The translations under genes and the position numbers were made by a program. 6,381 nt of DNA. Origin: Candidatus Acidiferrales bacterium (GTDB lineage: Bacteria; Acidobacteriota; Terriglobia; Acidoferrales; UBA7541). Shown piece after piece: positions 1 to 6,381 of this stretch. Below the pieces are notes generated by a model. The model saw only the letters and a list, made by a program, of their open reading frames with translations, was not told the DNA's origin and made no database searches. The first letter of the stretch is position 1. Every line of letters starts with the position of its first letter. The stretch covers positions 1-6,381 of the forward strand of contig JASHYE010000064.1 in NCBI GenBank assembly GCA_030043155.1, given 5' to 3'.

Positions 1-1
1 A

Positions 2-478
2 GCCCAGCCTCGCACGCAGATTCTGGACGAGCTCGTCGATCAATGGGTCGTCGCGGCAGATGCGCTGGCGACGAAGTTTCCGCATCCTTCGGCAGATGAA
101 GTGAACCTTGAGTTCGAAACACTGTTGAAACAGTTCCCCTCGCGAGAGCAGTTTCAGACGCGCCTTGCACAAGTTGGACTGACCCAGCATCAGGTCCGGC
201 AAATCATTTCCGACGAACTATTCTACGCACGCTTCCTGGATTACAAATTCCATGCGGTCACTCAAGTCACCGCGTCGGAAATTCAGTCGTATTACCAGCA
301 GGATTTCTTGCCGCAAATGCAAAAGCGGGGCCTCTCGGTTCCTCCGTTGACTCAAGTTGAAGCTCAGATCCGCCAACTCCTCACGCAGGAGGATATAAAC
401 GAAAGAGCCGCCCAGTGGCTCGAACAGGCGAAAGCGCGCCTCCGCATCATCATCCAGCCCGTGGGAGGGGGCGGATGA
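2..478 (+). CDS. SurA N-domain-like periplasmic chaperone, C-terminal part (5' end outside window)
   Basis: The reading frame is open from the left edge, so the protein is truncated at its N terminus; 158 residues plus TGA are visible. The visible part is highly helical and resembles the chaperone domain of SurA/PrsA-type proteins. It has a 'LDELVDQWVV' helix (visible residues 8-17), a 'sADEV' helix start (30-34), then 'FQTRLAQVGLTQHQVRQII' (51-69) and 'ASEIQSYY' (91-98), a pattern typical of SurA N-domains ('F...L...G.t...vr..i', ' sxxEi..yY'). A final helix, 'WLEQAKARLRI' (139-149), follows directly. No parvulin PPIase domain is seen between the two parts, so this looks like a chaperone-only member. 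Known SurA proteins bind unfolded outer-membrane proteins in the periplasm; the same role here is inferred. A signal peptide cannot be checked. The Gly-rich tail (GGGG) is encoded by the ribosome binding site of tamB, whose ATG overlaps this stop. A GTG at 101 is an internal codon, because homology-like sequence continues upstream of it. Confidence 0.75.
   Translation, partial: AQPRTQILDELVDQWVVAADALATKFPHPSADEVNLEFETLLKQFPSREQFQTRLAQVGLTQHQVRQIISDELFYARFLDYKFHAVTQVTASEIQSYYQQDFLPQMQKRGLSVPPLTQVEAQIRQLLTQEDINERAAQWLEQAKARLRIIIQPVGGGG
464..468 (+). promoter_or_regulatory. Ribosome binding site of tamB inside the upstream gene
   Basis: GGAGG lies within a purine-rich run (463-471) and ends 6 nt before the ATG at 475. 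It decides the tamB start in favour of 475 over an in-frame GTG at 415, which would add 20 residues before the membrane anchor. It sits within the last codons of the SurA-like gene and dictates that protein's poly-Gly C terminus. Confidence 0.7.
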
Positions 479-3400
479 AACGGTGGGCGGTCCGAATCCT
501 CCTCGGACTCGGATTATTGGTAGTCGCAGTCATCATTTTTCTTGCGGTGATCCTCAATACCGGAACGCTGGACTACTGGGCGCGCGGCTACATCGTCAGG
601 AAAATCGAGAACAGCCTCTCCACAAAAGCTGAACTTCGCGCGTTTCGATTGCGCCTTCGCGGACTAAACGTCGAGCTCGACGGGCTGACCATTCATGGCC
701 ACGAAGCGCCGGGCCTTCCCCCTTTTTTCCATGCAGAAAATATCCGCGTCACTGTTCATATCATCTCCCTGTTTCATCACAAGATTTCCTTAGGCGATGT
801 TGAAGTCATCCAGCCATCGATTTTCGTTCGCATTGGCGAAAACGGAAAAAGCAATGTGCCTATACCGCCGCAAAAGCAACCGGGCAAGCCCTGGCAGACG
901 CAGCTCTTCAATTTGCAAATCGCTCAACTGAGAATCACCGACGGGAACATACTTTTCAATGACGCGAAGATCCCTTTCGATGTCGAAGGTCAGAATTTCC
1001 AATTCGCGATGAACTATCAGGCTGCCCCGTTGGGAAAAGATTCCTATTTCGGGCAAATTTCATGGGATCAGGTGCAAACGACTGCGCGTCGTTACATGCC
1101 CTTTCGCTTTGATATTGATTCGAAGTTTACTCTGACGCGGACGGCCCTTTCCGTCGACGACCTGAAATTGAAGCTGCCGCGCACCACGTTCAATGCCCGT
1201 GGAGAACTCACCAGCTTTCAACCTCTCAGCGGAGTCTTTCATTACCAAGGGCTTCTCTCGCTTCCAGATCTTCGCGCCATCCTGCGAAAGCCGGAAATGC
1301 CGGACGGTAATGTGGAACTCGCGGGCACCGCAACCTACATGAACCACAACCTGGCGTTGAATGGCGATTATCACGCTCGCGGTCTGAACTTCCACTATTC
1401 ATGGTTCCATGCCCACGGAATTGAAAGCTGGGGCGACATCAAGATGGCAGACGGGCGCCTGCACATGCCTGTATTTTATGCCAGAGCATTTGGAGGGAAT
1501 CTGCAAGGCAAGCTGGAGATGAATTTCAAAGGCGTGGCCTTTCGCACCACATCAAAGCTCGTCGGCGCGAACTTGGCCGAGGTGCTCGAGGCCGTGAATA
1601 ACCCCTCTTTGCCGGTCCACACGCTCCATTGGAACGGCGATCTCGAAGCGGACACGGTCTGCACATGGAACCGGGATTTCAAGCATTTCGTCGTGAGCGG
1701 CGTCACATTGTGGACGCCTCCAGCGCAACCGGCGCCGCACCTGATTCCCGCCACTGCAAAAATCAATTTCAATTACTCGATGGATCGAAGTTTGATCAGC
1801 CTTCAACAACCCAGCACCATCAGCACGCCGGAAAGTCACGTATCCTTCTCCGGCACTCTGGGCCGCAATAGCACGCTGCAAACGACGTTTCACACCGACC
1901 GCATAGAAGACTGGTCCGATTTCATCGCGGATTTGCGCGGAAATCAAAATGGCTCCGAACGCATAACGGGCGCGGCTGATTGGACGGGAAATCTAACCGG
2001 TCCTCTGAATGGCCCGACCTTCACAGGCTCCTTCCATGCTCAAAACGCCCATTTTGGCAGCATGTATTGGGACGACATCACCGGCTCAATGTCCTATTCG
2101 CCGCGATTTTTCAAGTTGGCAAATGCTGTCGTCAAGCGCGGCGCTTCGGCCGCAAACCTCGATTTGACGCTGCAATTGCACGACTGGGATTTCCCCAAGA
2201 ACGGACTGTGGAGTCTTCGCGCCAGCCTCAACCATGACTCTTTGTCCGATTTGCAAGGCCTCTTTGGCACATCCTATCCAGTCACCGCAACTGTCACAGG
2301 CGATTTCCAGGGAAGTGGCACTCGCCACGATCCTGTGCTCGACGGAAATGTCGATTTGCAGGATGTGACCGCCTATGGAATCCATGTGGATCGTGCCCGC
2401 GGAGATCTCCGCCTGCGCCACGACGTCATTCAAGTGAGTGATGCTGTCCTCGATCGCGGAACCGGCCATCTCACTGGGGCCTTGACTTACAGGCTCGCGG
2501 AACACACTGTAGTTTTTCAAACCGTCGGCACGGGAGTTTCCCTTGCCCAATTTAGCTTCCTGCAATCCAAGTCGCTTCCCATCTCAGGCGATATCGATTT
2601 TGATCTGCGGGGCAGTGGCCCTATCACTTCGCCACAGGCACATGGAACCGTGCAATTGGTCGACCTAACGTTCGGCACGGAGGTGCTCGACAGTTTTTCT
2701 GGGACTCTGAATTCCGATGGCCGTACCGCTCTGCTTGACCTGCAATCGACAACGCGAGGCAAGCTCGCAGCGCATTTCCAGATGGGCCTTTACGATAATT
2801 ACCCGCTTTCTGCAACAATGACGGTCAATCAAGTCGATCTCGATCCTTTCATCGTCGCCGGATTGCATCTCGACCAGCTCACCGGCCACAGCAGTATTGA
2901 CGGCCAGTTGAGCATCTCCGGCGAAGCGCGGCAGCCCGACACGCTGATAATGCAAGCGAACCTTTCGCAGATCACCCTCGATTATGAATTCGTGAAGCTC
3001 CACAACCAGGGTCCAATTCGTTTGAGCTATGGGCACAATGAAGTCCATGTCGAACCTGCCACGCTGCTAGGTACCGACACCAATTTCAACATTTCGGGAA
3101 CCGCAGATTTCGCCGGCAGCCGCCAGCTCAATCTGAAAATCGCAGGATTGATTAATCTGCAGCTCGCCAGTGGCCTTTTTCCTGGCCTCGACGCGCACGG
3201 CGTAGCCGAGCTCAACACTACGATCGCCGGCACGTTCTCGAATCCCCAGATGATTGGCCAGGCCAGGATCACCAAAGCATCCGCGCAGTACTCTGACTTT
3301 CCGGCGGGCATCAGCAATCTGAACGGCGAAATCGTCTTTGACCGCAGCCGCATGCTTCTCAATAACTTCACAGCGGAAGCCGGCGGCGGAACGATGAAGA

Positions 3401-4419
3401 TTTCAGGCAGCGTAGCATATGGCGCGAAACCCGTGAGTTATGAACTGAGTGCAGCCGCGACGCGGGTTCGCCTGCGAACCGAAGGAATGAGCTGGCTGCT
3501 CGATGGCAACGTGCGTTTCAGCGGTACGTCCCAGGGCGCTCTGTTGTCCGGCGACGCCACGGTGCAGCGTGTGGTATTCAGCCCGGATGTCGATTTCTCC
3601 TCCATGTTGGTTTCGTCCCATTCCACGGTCAGCGGGCCATCCACGACATCGACTTACTTGCAAAATCTACAGCTCGACGTCTCTGCCCGCGCAGTGCCGG
3701 GAATGCAAATTGACTGGGGTACAGCTCATTTCACCGCTGAAGGCTCAGTTCGCGTGCGTGGCACCTGGGAACACCCCATTGTCCTCGGAAGCGTTCACTT
3801 GCTCTCGGGCGACATGGCTTTTCACGGCAACACCTATCATCTCACTCGCGGCGACATCAATTTTTCAAACCCTTTTAGGTTTGATCCTGTGCTGAACATC
3901 GAAATCGCAACCACGATCAATCCATATGAGGTAACGCTGGATTTCACGGGCCCGGCGAGCCGGATGCAGGTCTCCTATCGCTCCGATCCGCCACTGCAGT
4001 CGGCGGACATCGTCAATTTGCTCGCTCTAGGCAGCCAGGGCGAGCAGTCCGCGCTGATGACGTCCTCATCCTCCCAAGCGCAAAATTTTGGCGCGACCGC
4101 GCTGCTCTCCGAAGCGGTCACCAGCCAGATTGGCGCGCCCATCGAGAAACTCTTCGGTGTCACCAACTTCCGCATCGACCCATTTCTTGCCAGCAGCTTG
4201 GCGACGACCGGAGTCACACAAACCACCGAGGCGCGGGTCACGATTGAGAAGCAGGTGACGCACGACTTGAGCGTCACCTACAGCACAAACGCCGCCTCCA
4301 ATCAGCAGCAGGTGATTGAGGTCGATTATGCCTTCCGGCGCAATATCACCATCGTCGCGTTGCGCGACATCAACGGCATCTACGGCGTCAGCATAAAATT
4401 CACCAATCATTTTCGGTAA
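475..4419 (+). CDS. tamB: TamB-family translocation and assembly module protein (inner-membrane anchored, AsmA-like superfamily)
   Basis: Encodes 1314 aa, close to the usual TamB size (about 1260 in E. coli). The N terminus has a basic start (MKRW) and one hydrophobic segment, about residues 8-27, that would anchor it in the inner membrane. Residues about 50-140 have the AsmA/TamB-like N-terminal pattern (a 'L.GLTIHG' strand, then 'VEVIQPSIFVRI', then 'ENGKSNVPIP'). The long middle is a low-helix, repetitive beta-strand region with many 'G.....G.l' strands, as expected for the hydrophobic-groove beta-taco. The C-terminal TamB domain (formerly DUF490), roughly residues 950-1314, is diagnostic: 'LLSGDMAFHGNTY' (about 1109), 'LTRGDINFSNPFRFDPVLNIE', then 'SDPPLQSADIVNLLALG' (1170-1186). 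TamB proteins bridge inner and outer membranes and take part in outer-membrane protein assembly and phospholipid transport. The start at 475 is chosen for its RBS and its ATGA overlap with the upstream gene. The gene has no frameshift. It ends 27 bp from the convergent modA stop. Confidence 0.93.
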   Translation: MKRWAVRILLGLGLLVVAVIIFLAVILNTGTLDYWARGYIVRKIENSLSTKAELRAFRLRLRGLNVELDGLTIHGHEAPGLPPFFHAENIRVTVHIISLFHHKISLGDVEVIQPSIFVRIGENGKSNVPIPPQKQPGKPWQTQLFNLQIAQLRITDGNILFNDAKIPFDVEGQNFQFAMNYQAAPLGKDSYFGQISWDQVQTTARRYMPFRFDIDSKFTLTRTALSVDDLKLKLPRTTFNARGELTSFQPLSGVFHYQGLLSLPDLRAILRKPEMPDGNVELAGTATYMNHNLALNGDYHARGLNFHYSWFHAHGIESWGDIKMADGRLHMPVFYARAFGGNLQGKLEMNFKGVAFRTTSKLVGANLAEVLEAVNNPSLPVHTLHWNGDLEADTVCTWNRDFKHFVVSGVTLWTPPAQPAPHLIPATAKINFNYSMDRSLISLQQPSTISTPESHVSFSGTLGRNSTLQTTFHTDRIEDWSDFIADLRGNQNGSERITGAADWTGNLTGPLNGPTFTGSFHAQNAHFGSMYWDDITGSMSYSPRFFKLANAVVKRGASAANLDLTLQLHDWDFPKNGLWSLRASLNHDSLSDLQGLFGTSYPVTATVTGDFQGSGTRHDPVLDGNVDLQDVTAYGIHVDRARGDLRLRHDVIQVSDAVLDRGTGHLTGALTYRLAEHTVVFQTVGTGVSLAQFSFLQSKSLPISGDIDFDLRGSGPITSPQAHGTVQLVDLTFGTEVLDSFSGTLNSDGRTALLDLQSTTRGKLAAHFQMGLYDNYPLSATMTVNQVDLDPFIVAGLHLDQLTGHSSIDGQLSISGEARQPDTLIMQANLSQITLDYEFVKLHNQGPIRLSYGHNEVHVEPATLLGTDTNFNISGTADFAGSRQLNLKIAGLINLQLASGLFPGLDAHGVAELNTTIAGTFSNPQMIGQARITKASAQYSDFPAGISNLNGEIVFDRSRMLLNNFTAEAGGGTMKISGSVAYGAKPVSYELSAAATRVRLRTEGMSWLLDGNVRFSGTSQGALLSGDATVQRVVFSPDVDFSSMLVSSHSTVSGPSTTSTYLQNLQLDVSARAVPGMQIDWGTAHFTAEGSVRVRGTWEHPIVLGSVHLLSGDMAFHGNTYHLTRGDINFSNPFRFDPVLNIEIATTINPYEVTLDFTGPASRMQVSYRSDPPLQSADIVNLLALGSQGEQSALMTSSSSQAQNFGATALLSEAVTSQIGAPIEKLFGVTNFRIDPFLASSLATTGVTQTTEARVTIEKQVTHDLSVTYSTNAASNQQQVIEVDYAFRRNITIVALRDINGIYGVSIKFTNHFR

Positions 4420-4446
4420 TTACGGATCATTCCGGCGTAACAACCA
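4420..4446. other. Convergent intergenic gap between tamB and modA
   Basis: Only 27 bp separate the two stop codons. The best inverted repeat is a 4-bp stem, CGGA/TCCG, at 4423-4434 with a 4-nt loop and no T-run on either strand. An 8-bp palindrome, GTAATTAC, spans the tamB stop at 4416-4423. Neither is a convincing intrinsic terminator, so termination of both genes may depend on Rho or on the convergent arrangement. Confidence 0.5.
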
Positions 4447-5253
4447 TTAATTTGCCTGCGGAGTTTTGCCTGCTGCCGCGAAACCGTACTTCTCAAATTC
4501 ATTCAGTGAATCGGGAGATTCGAGGCTGTCTAGCAGCGAGCGCGCCGCTTGCGGTGACTTGGAATCCTTGAGCAGCGCAATCGGATAAAGAATCGGCAGA
4601 TGAGAATCGTCCGGCGCCGTAGCCACCACGCGCACCGCTGGCGAAATGCGCGCATCGGTCACGTAAACCAACCCCGCATCCGCGTTTCCGGTCTCCACAT
4701 ACGCCAGCGCTTGCCGCACATCCTGCGCGAACACCAGCTTGCCTGTGATCTTCGGCAGCAGATTCAAATTCTGAAGCGTCTCTTTCGCATACATCCCCGC
4801 TGGCACCACCTGAGGATCGCCCATCGCGATGGACCTTACAAAACTCTTCGTCAAATCCCCAAAGTTGTTAACTCCCTGCTTTCGTGCCGGCACAATCAGC
4901 ACGAGCTCGTTCCCCAATAAATCACGCCGCGTTCCCGGCACGAGAAGGCTGTCTTTCTCCAGCGCGTCCATCTGTGTCTCTCCGGCAGAAATGAAAATAT
5001 CCACGGGAGCGCCCTGCTCGATCTGGTGTTGCAGCGTTCCGGACGCGCCAAAGTTGCATACAACTCGCTGGTCCGGATGGCTGCGCTCATAGCTCTCTCC
5101 GATCGTCTGCAGCGGCACCTTCAGGCTAATGGCCGCCGATATGGTCAGCGTAATCGGCTGATTCGGCGCATGAGCATTGCCGCACGCATTGAGTCCAAAG
5201 CATATGGCGAAGGCTACGCAGCAAACGTACATTCTCTTCCCTCGCAGCTTCAT
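4447..5253 (-). CDS. modA: Molybdate ABC transporter substrate-binding lipoprotein ModA
   Basis: Encodes 268 aa, the usual ModA size. The start region is basic (KLRGKR), followed by a hydrophobic stretch and a lipobox-like LNAC (residues 21-24), so Cys24 is the likely lipidated residue, as expected for a tethered binding protein. The mature part matches the periplasmic type II binding fold of ModA: 'SAAISL' (39-44), 'FGASGTL' (68-74), 'GAPVDIFISA' (81-90), 'GNELVLIVP' (114-122), 'GDPQVVPAGMYAKE' (145-158), 'DVRQALAYVETGNAD' (178-192), 'GLVYVTDA' (194-201) and 'KYGF' (255-258). The five positions that bind the oxyanion in E. coli ModA are all kept, aligning to Ser43, Ser71, Ala152, Val179 and Tyr197. 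It captures molybdate (possibly tungstate) in the periplasm and passes it to a ModB/ModC importer. No modB or modC adjoins it: tamB converges downstream and the upstream neighbour is divergent, so the gene is monocistronic. Start choice is not settled. The ATG at 5253 has GGAGGAG 15 nt away, which is rather far. An in-frame ATG at 5232 has GAGGG at good spacing (6 nt), but starting there would lose the basic signal-peptide region. Confidence 0.93.
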   Translation of the reverse strand: MKLRGKRMYVCCVAFAICFGLNACGNAHAPNQPITLTISAAISLKVPLQTIGESYERSHPDQRVVCNFGASGTLQHQIEQGAPVDIFISAGETQMDALEKDSLLVPGTRRDLLGNELVLIVPARKQGVNNFGDLTKSFVRSIAMGDPQVVPAGMYAKETLQNLNLLPKITGKLVFAQDVRQALAYVETGNADAGLVYVTDARISPAVRVVATAPDDSHLPILYPIALLKDSKSPQAARSLLDSLESPDSLNEFEKYGFAAAGKTPQAN

Positions 5254-5264
5254 TGCTGAAAAAA

Positions 5265-5291
5265 TACGCTCCTCCGCTGAAACGTAGCGTA
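5265..5291 (-). repeat. Inverted repeat in the modA leader, followed by a U6 run
   Basis: TACGCT at 5265-5270 is perfectly complementary to AGCGTA at 5286-5291, with a 15-nt loop. In the modA transcript the second arm is followed at once by six U (5264-5259), giving a terminator-like layout 5 nt before the first candidate ATG. The GGAGGAG Shine-Dalgarno-like sequence (5275-5269) sits at the end of the loop and runs into the second arm. A competing smaller stem, CGCT/AGCG, uses 5275-5278 with 5286-5289. The stem is only 6 bp, so real termination or RBS masking is uncertain. Confidence 0.3.
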
Positions 5292-5329
5292 AAGGTTCCC
5301 TATCCTAAACGAACCCTTGTGCCCGCGCA

Positions 5330-5357
5330 ATTTTGCATCGTTCTGATAACATGGCAA
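5330..5357 (-). promoter_or_regulatory. Possible sigma-70-type promoter for modA
   Basis: On the minus strand a TTGCCA (5357-5352; 5 of 6 matches to the -35 consensus) is followed 16 nt later by CAAAAT (5335-5330; 4 of 6 matches to the -10 consensus). Transcription would start near 5323 and leave a leader of about 70 nt before the first modA ATG. This is a by-eye match in a short region and could be chance. Confidence 0.3.
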
Positions 5358-5373
5358 GCGAGAGTACAACGGC

Positions 5374-5379
5374 GGAGAG
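5374..5379 (+). promoter_or_regulatory. Ribosome binding site of the kynureninase-like gene
   Basis: GGAGAG lies just before the ATG at 5383, with the GGAG core ending 5 nt upstream. An in-frame TAA at 5347-5349 and the lack of any other in-frame ATG, GTG or TTG between it and 5383 fix this start. Confidence 0.65.
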
Positions 5380-5382
5380 TTT

Positions 5383-6381
5383 ATGGACCAGCTCCTGGAA
5401 TGGCGGAAAGAATTTCCTATCCTCGAAAAAACCACTTACCTCATCAGCAATTCGCTGGGAGCCATGCCGCACGCCGTCTACGACCAGATGAAAAGCTACG
5501 CTGACGCCTGGGGTTCACGCGGCGTGCGCGCATGGGAAGACAGTTGGTGGGAAATGGCGGTCTCGGTCGGCGACAAAGTTGGCGCGATCATCGGCGCCGG
5601 CTCGGGCGAGATTTCTCTCCATCAGAACGTCACGCTCACTCAAGCCATCATTTCCTCGTGCTTCGATTTTTCCTCGCGCCGGAACAGGATCATCCTCACC
5701 GACCTGGAATTTCCCTCGACGATTTACTTTTATATGGAACAGCGCCGCTCCGGCGCGCGCGTAGAACTTCTAAAGTCAGAGGACGGCCTGCACATTCCGC
5801 TCGAGCGCGTCCTGGCGGCGATAGACGATGCAACGCTGCTTGTTCCCATCTCGCTTGTGCTTTTTCGCAGCGCCACCCTCGTCGCTGCCAAAGCCATCAT
5901 CGAACGCGCTCACAAAGTTGGAGCGCACGTCATTCTTGACTGCTTCCAGGCCGCAGGAACAGTGCCCTTCAACGTGCGCGAGTTGCAAGCCGATTTCGCC
6001 GTCGGAGGCGTTCTTAAATGGCTCTGTGGCGGCCCGGGTGTTTCCTACTTATATGTGCGTCCCGACCTTCGCACCAAGCTTTCTCCAAGAATCTCTGGCT
6101 GGCTCGCTCACAAGCGCCCTTTCAATTTCGAAGCGGCGCCGCTCGATGCCCGCGACGACTCTTATCGCTTCTTGAACGGCACTCCGCACATACCCGGGCT
6201 TTATGCCTGCCAGCCCGGACTGGAAATCATCGACAAAGTCGGAGTGGATGCCATTCGCGAAAAATCTGTGCGCCAGACTGCACACTTAATCGAAGGCGCC
6301 CTTCGCCGCGGCTGGCGCGTCAATTCGCCACGCGACTCTTCCGAACGCGGCGGCACCGTTTCGATCGATTGCCCTCACGCG
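5383..6381 (+). CDS. Kynureninase-like, class V aminotransferase-fold PLP-dependent enzyme (3' end outside window)
   Basis: 333 codons are visible with no stop; kynureninases and relatives are about 400-460 aa, so some C-terminal sequence is missing. The N terminus carries the 'YLISNSLGAMP' motif (residues 19-29), like the 'YLxGNSLGL.P' of kynureninase. Next come 'GEISLHQNVT' (75-84), 'DLEFPSTIYF' (107-116) and 'VILDCFQAAGTVP' (183-195), where Asp186 should contact the pyridine nitrogen. The PLP lysine is in 'VLKWLCGGPG' (210-219), at Lys212. 'ISGWLAHKRPF' (237-247) and 'RFLNGTPHIPGLYA' (262-275) are also family-like. The overall fold is therefore confident, and PLP is probably bound as a Schiff base on Lys212. 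The specific reaction is not: kynureninase usually has FPSD/FPTD, DLAH and YK, while here these are FPST (Thr113), DCFQ (Gln189) and LK (Leu211). It may be a kynurenine hydrolase variant, a desulfurase/epimerase-like enzyme or an uncharacterised lyase. No signal peptide is seen, so it should be cytosolic. It is divergent from modA, and no tryptophan-degradation gene is visible beside it. Confidence 0.85.
   Translation, partial: MDQLLEWRKEFPILEKTTYLISNSLGAMPHAVYDQMKSYADAWGSRGVRAWEDSWWEMAVSVGDKVGAIIGAGSGEISLHQNVTLTQAIISSCFDFSSRRNRIILTDLEFPSTIYFYMEQRRSGARVELLKSEDGLHIPLERVLAAIDDATLLVPISLVLFRSATLVAAKAIIERAHKVGAHVILDCFQAAGTVPFNVRELQADFAVGGVLKWLCGGPGVSYLYVRPDLRTKLSPRISGWLAHKRPFNFEAAPLDARDDSYRFLNGTPHIPGLYACQPGLEIIDKVGVDAIREKSVRQTAHLIEGALRRGWRVNSPRDSSERGGTVSIDCPHA

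Larger units (their letters stand above)
5254..5382. promoter_or_regulatory. Divergent promoter region between modA and the PLP-enzyme gene
   Basis: These 129 bp hold no gene and must drive both flanking genes, which point away from each other. It contains a possible minus-strand promoter (5330-5357) and a hairpin (5265-5291). On the plus strand I found no promoter with acceptable spacing: TTGTGC at 5317 and GATAAC at 5345 are 22 nt apart. I see no recognisable ModE operator and no room for a molybdenum-cofactor riboswitch. Confidence 0.6.

Noticed and set aside
415..474. Extended tamB start at GTG 415, adding 20 residues
   Set aside because: The extra residues are a His/Pro/Arg-rich out-of-frame reading of the chaperone gene, and ATG 475 has a good RBS and begins just before the membrane anchor.
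1060..2818. Several long minus-strand open frames opposite tamB
   Set aside because: They overlap each other and a strongly recognised TamB coding frame, show no domain-like pattern, and have no plausible RBS context; they are shadows of codon bias.
4416..4434. Possible bidirectional terminator between tamB and modA
   Set aside because: Only a 4-bp stem with no T-run on either side; too weak to call.
4600..5259. Plus-strand frames opposite modA (for example at 4600-4920, 4829-5092 and 5026-5259)
   Set aside because: They are antisense to a clear ModA with all ligand residues and show no domain pattern of their own.
5317..5350. Plus-strand promoter TTGTGC / GATAAC for the PLP-enzyme gene
   Set aside because: The spacing of 22 nt is too long for a sigma-70 promoter and the boxes are weak.
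5532..5939. Arg/His-rich 135-residue plus-strand frame, and other frames at 5579-6285
   Set aside because: They lie in other frames of the PLP-enzyme gene, whose frame carries all the family motifs; the composition is typical of a shifted reading of GC-rich sequence.

Overview
The window reads as chromosomal DNA of a moderately GC-rich Gram-negative (diderm) bacterium. TamB and a SurA-type chaperone both imply an outer membrane. The gene style and the SurA-like/TamB pairing fit Acidobacteriota best, but that assignment is an inference from sequence character, not from a marker gene. Coding density is very high. I see no RNA gene, CRISPR array, insertion sequence, phage gene or long repeat.

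Layout, left to right. (1) Positions 2-478, plus strand: the 3' end of a SurA-N-domain-like periplasmic chaperone whose start lies outside the window. (2) Positions 475-4419, plus strand: a complete, very large tamB (1314 aa), overlapping the stop of the previous gene by ATGA, so the two are almost certainly co-transcribed and translationally coupled. (3) A 27-bp convergent gap. (4) Positions 4447-5253, minus strand: modA, a molybdate-binding lipoprotein of an ABC importer, standing alone without modB or modC. (5) Positions 5254-5382: a 129-bp divergent promoter region with a possible modA promoter and a small hairpin plus U-run just before modA. (6) Positions 5383-6381, plus strand: a fold-type I (class V aminotransferase) PLP enzyme related to kynureninase, cut by the window's right edge.

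Functionally there are three units. The first two genes form an envelope-biogenesis module: a SurA-like chaperone to escort unfolded outer-membrane proteins, and TamB, a periplasm-spanning beta-rich protein implicated in outer-membrane protein assembly and lipid transport between the membranes. ModA captures molybdate for molybdenum-cofactor enzymes and must use a permease encoded elsewhere. The PLP enzyme keeps the cofactor lysine and aspartate, but several residues typical of true kynureninases are replaced, so its substrate is uncertain.

I did not find a convincing undescribed system. The points most worth a second look are the altered active site of the kynureninase-like protein, the solitary modA with its hairpin-bearing leader, and the apparently PPIase-less SurA-like protein fused translationally to tamB.
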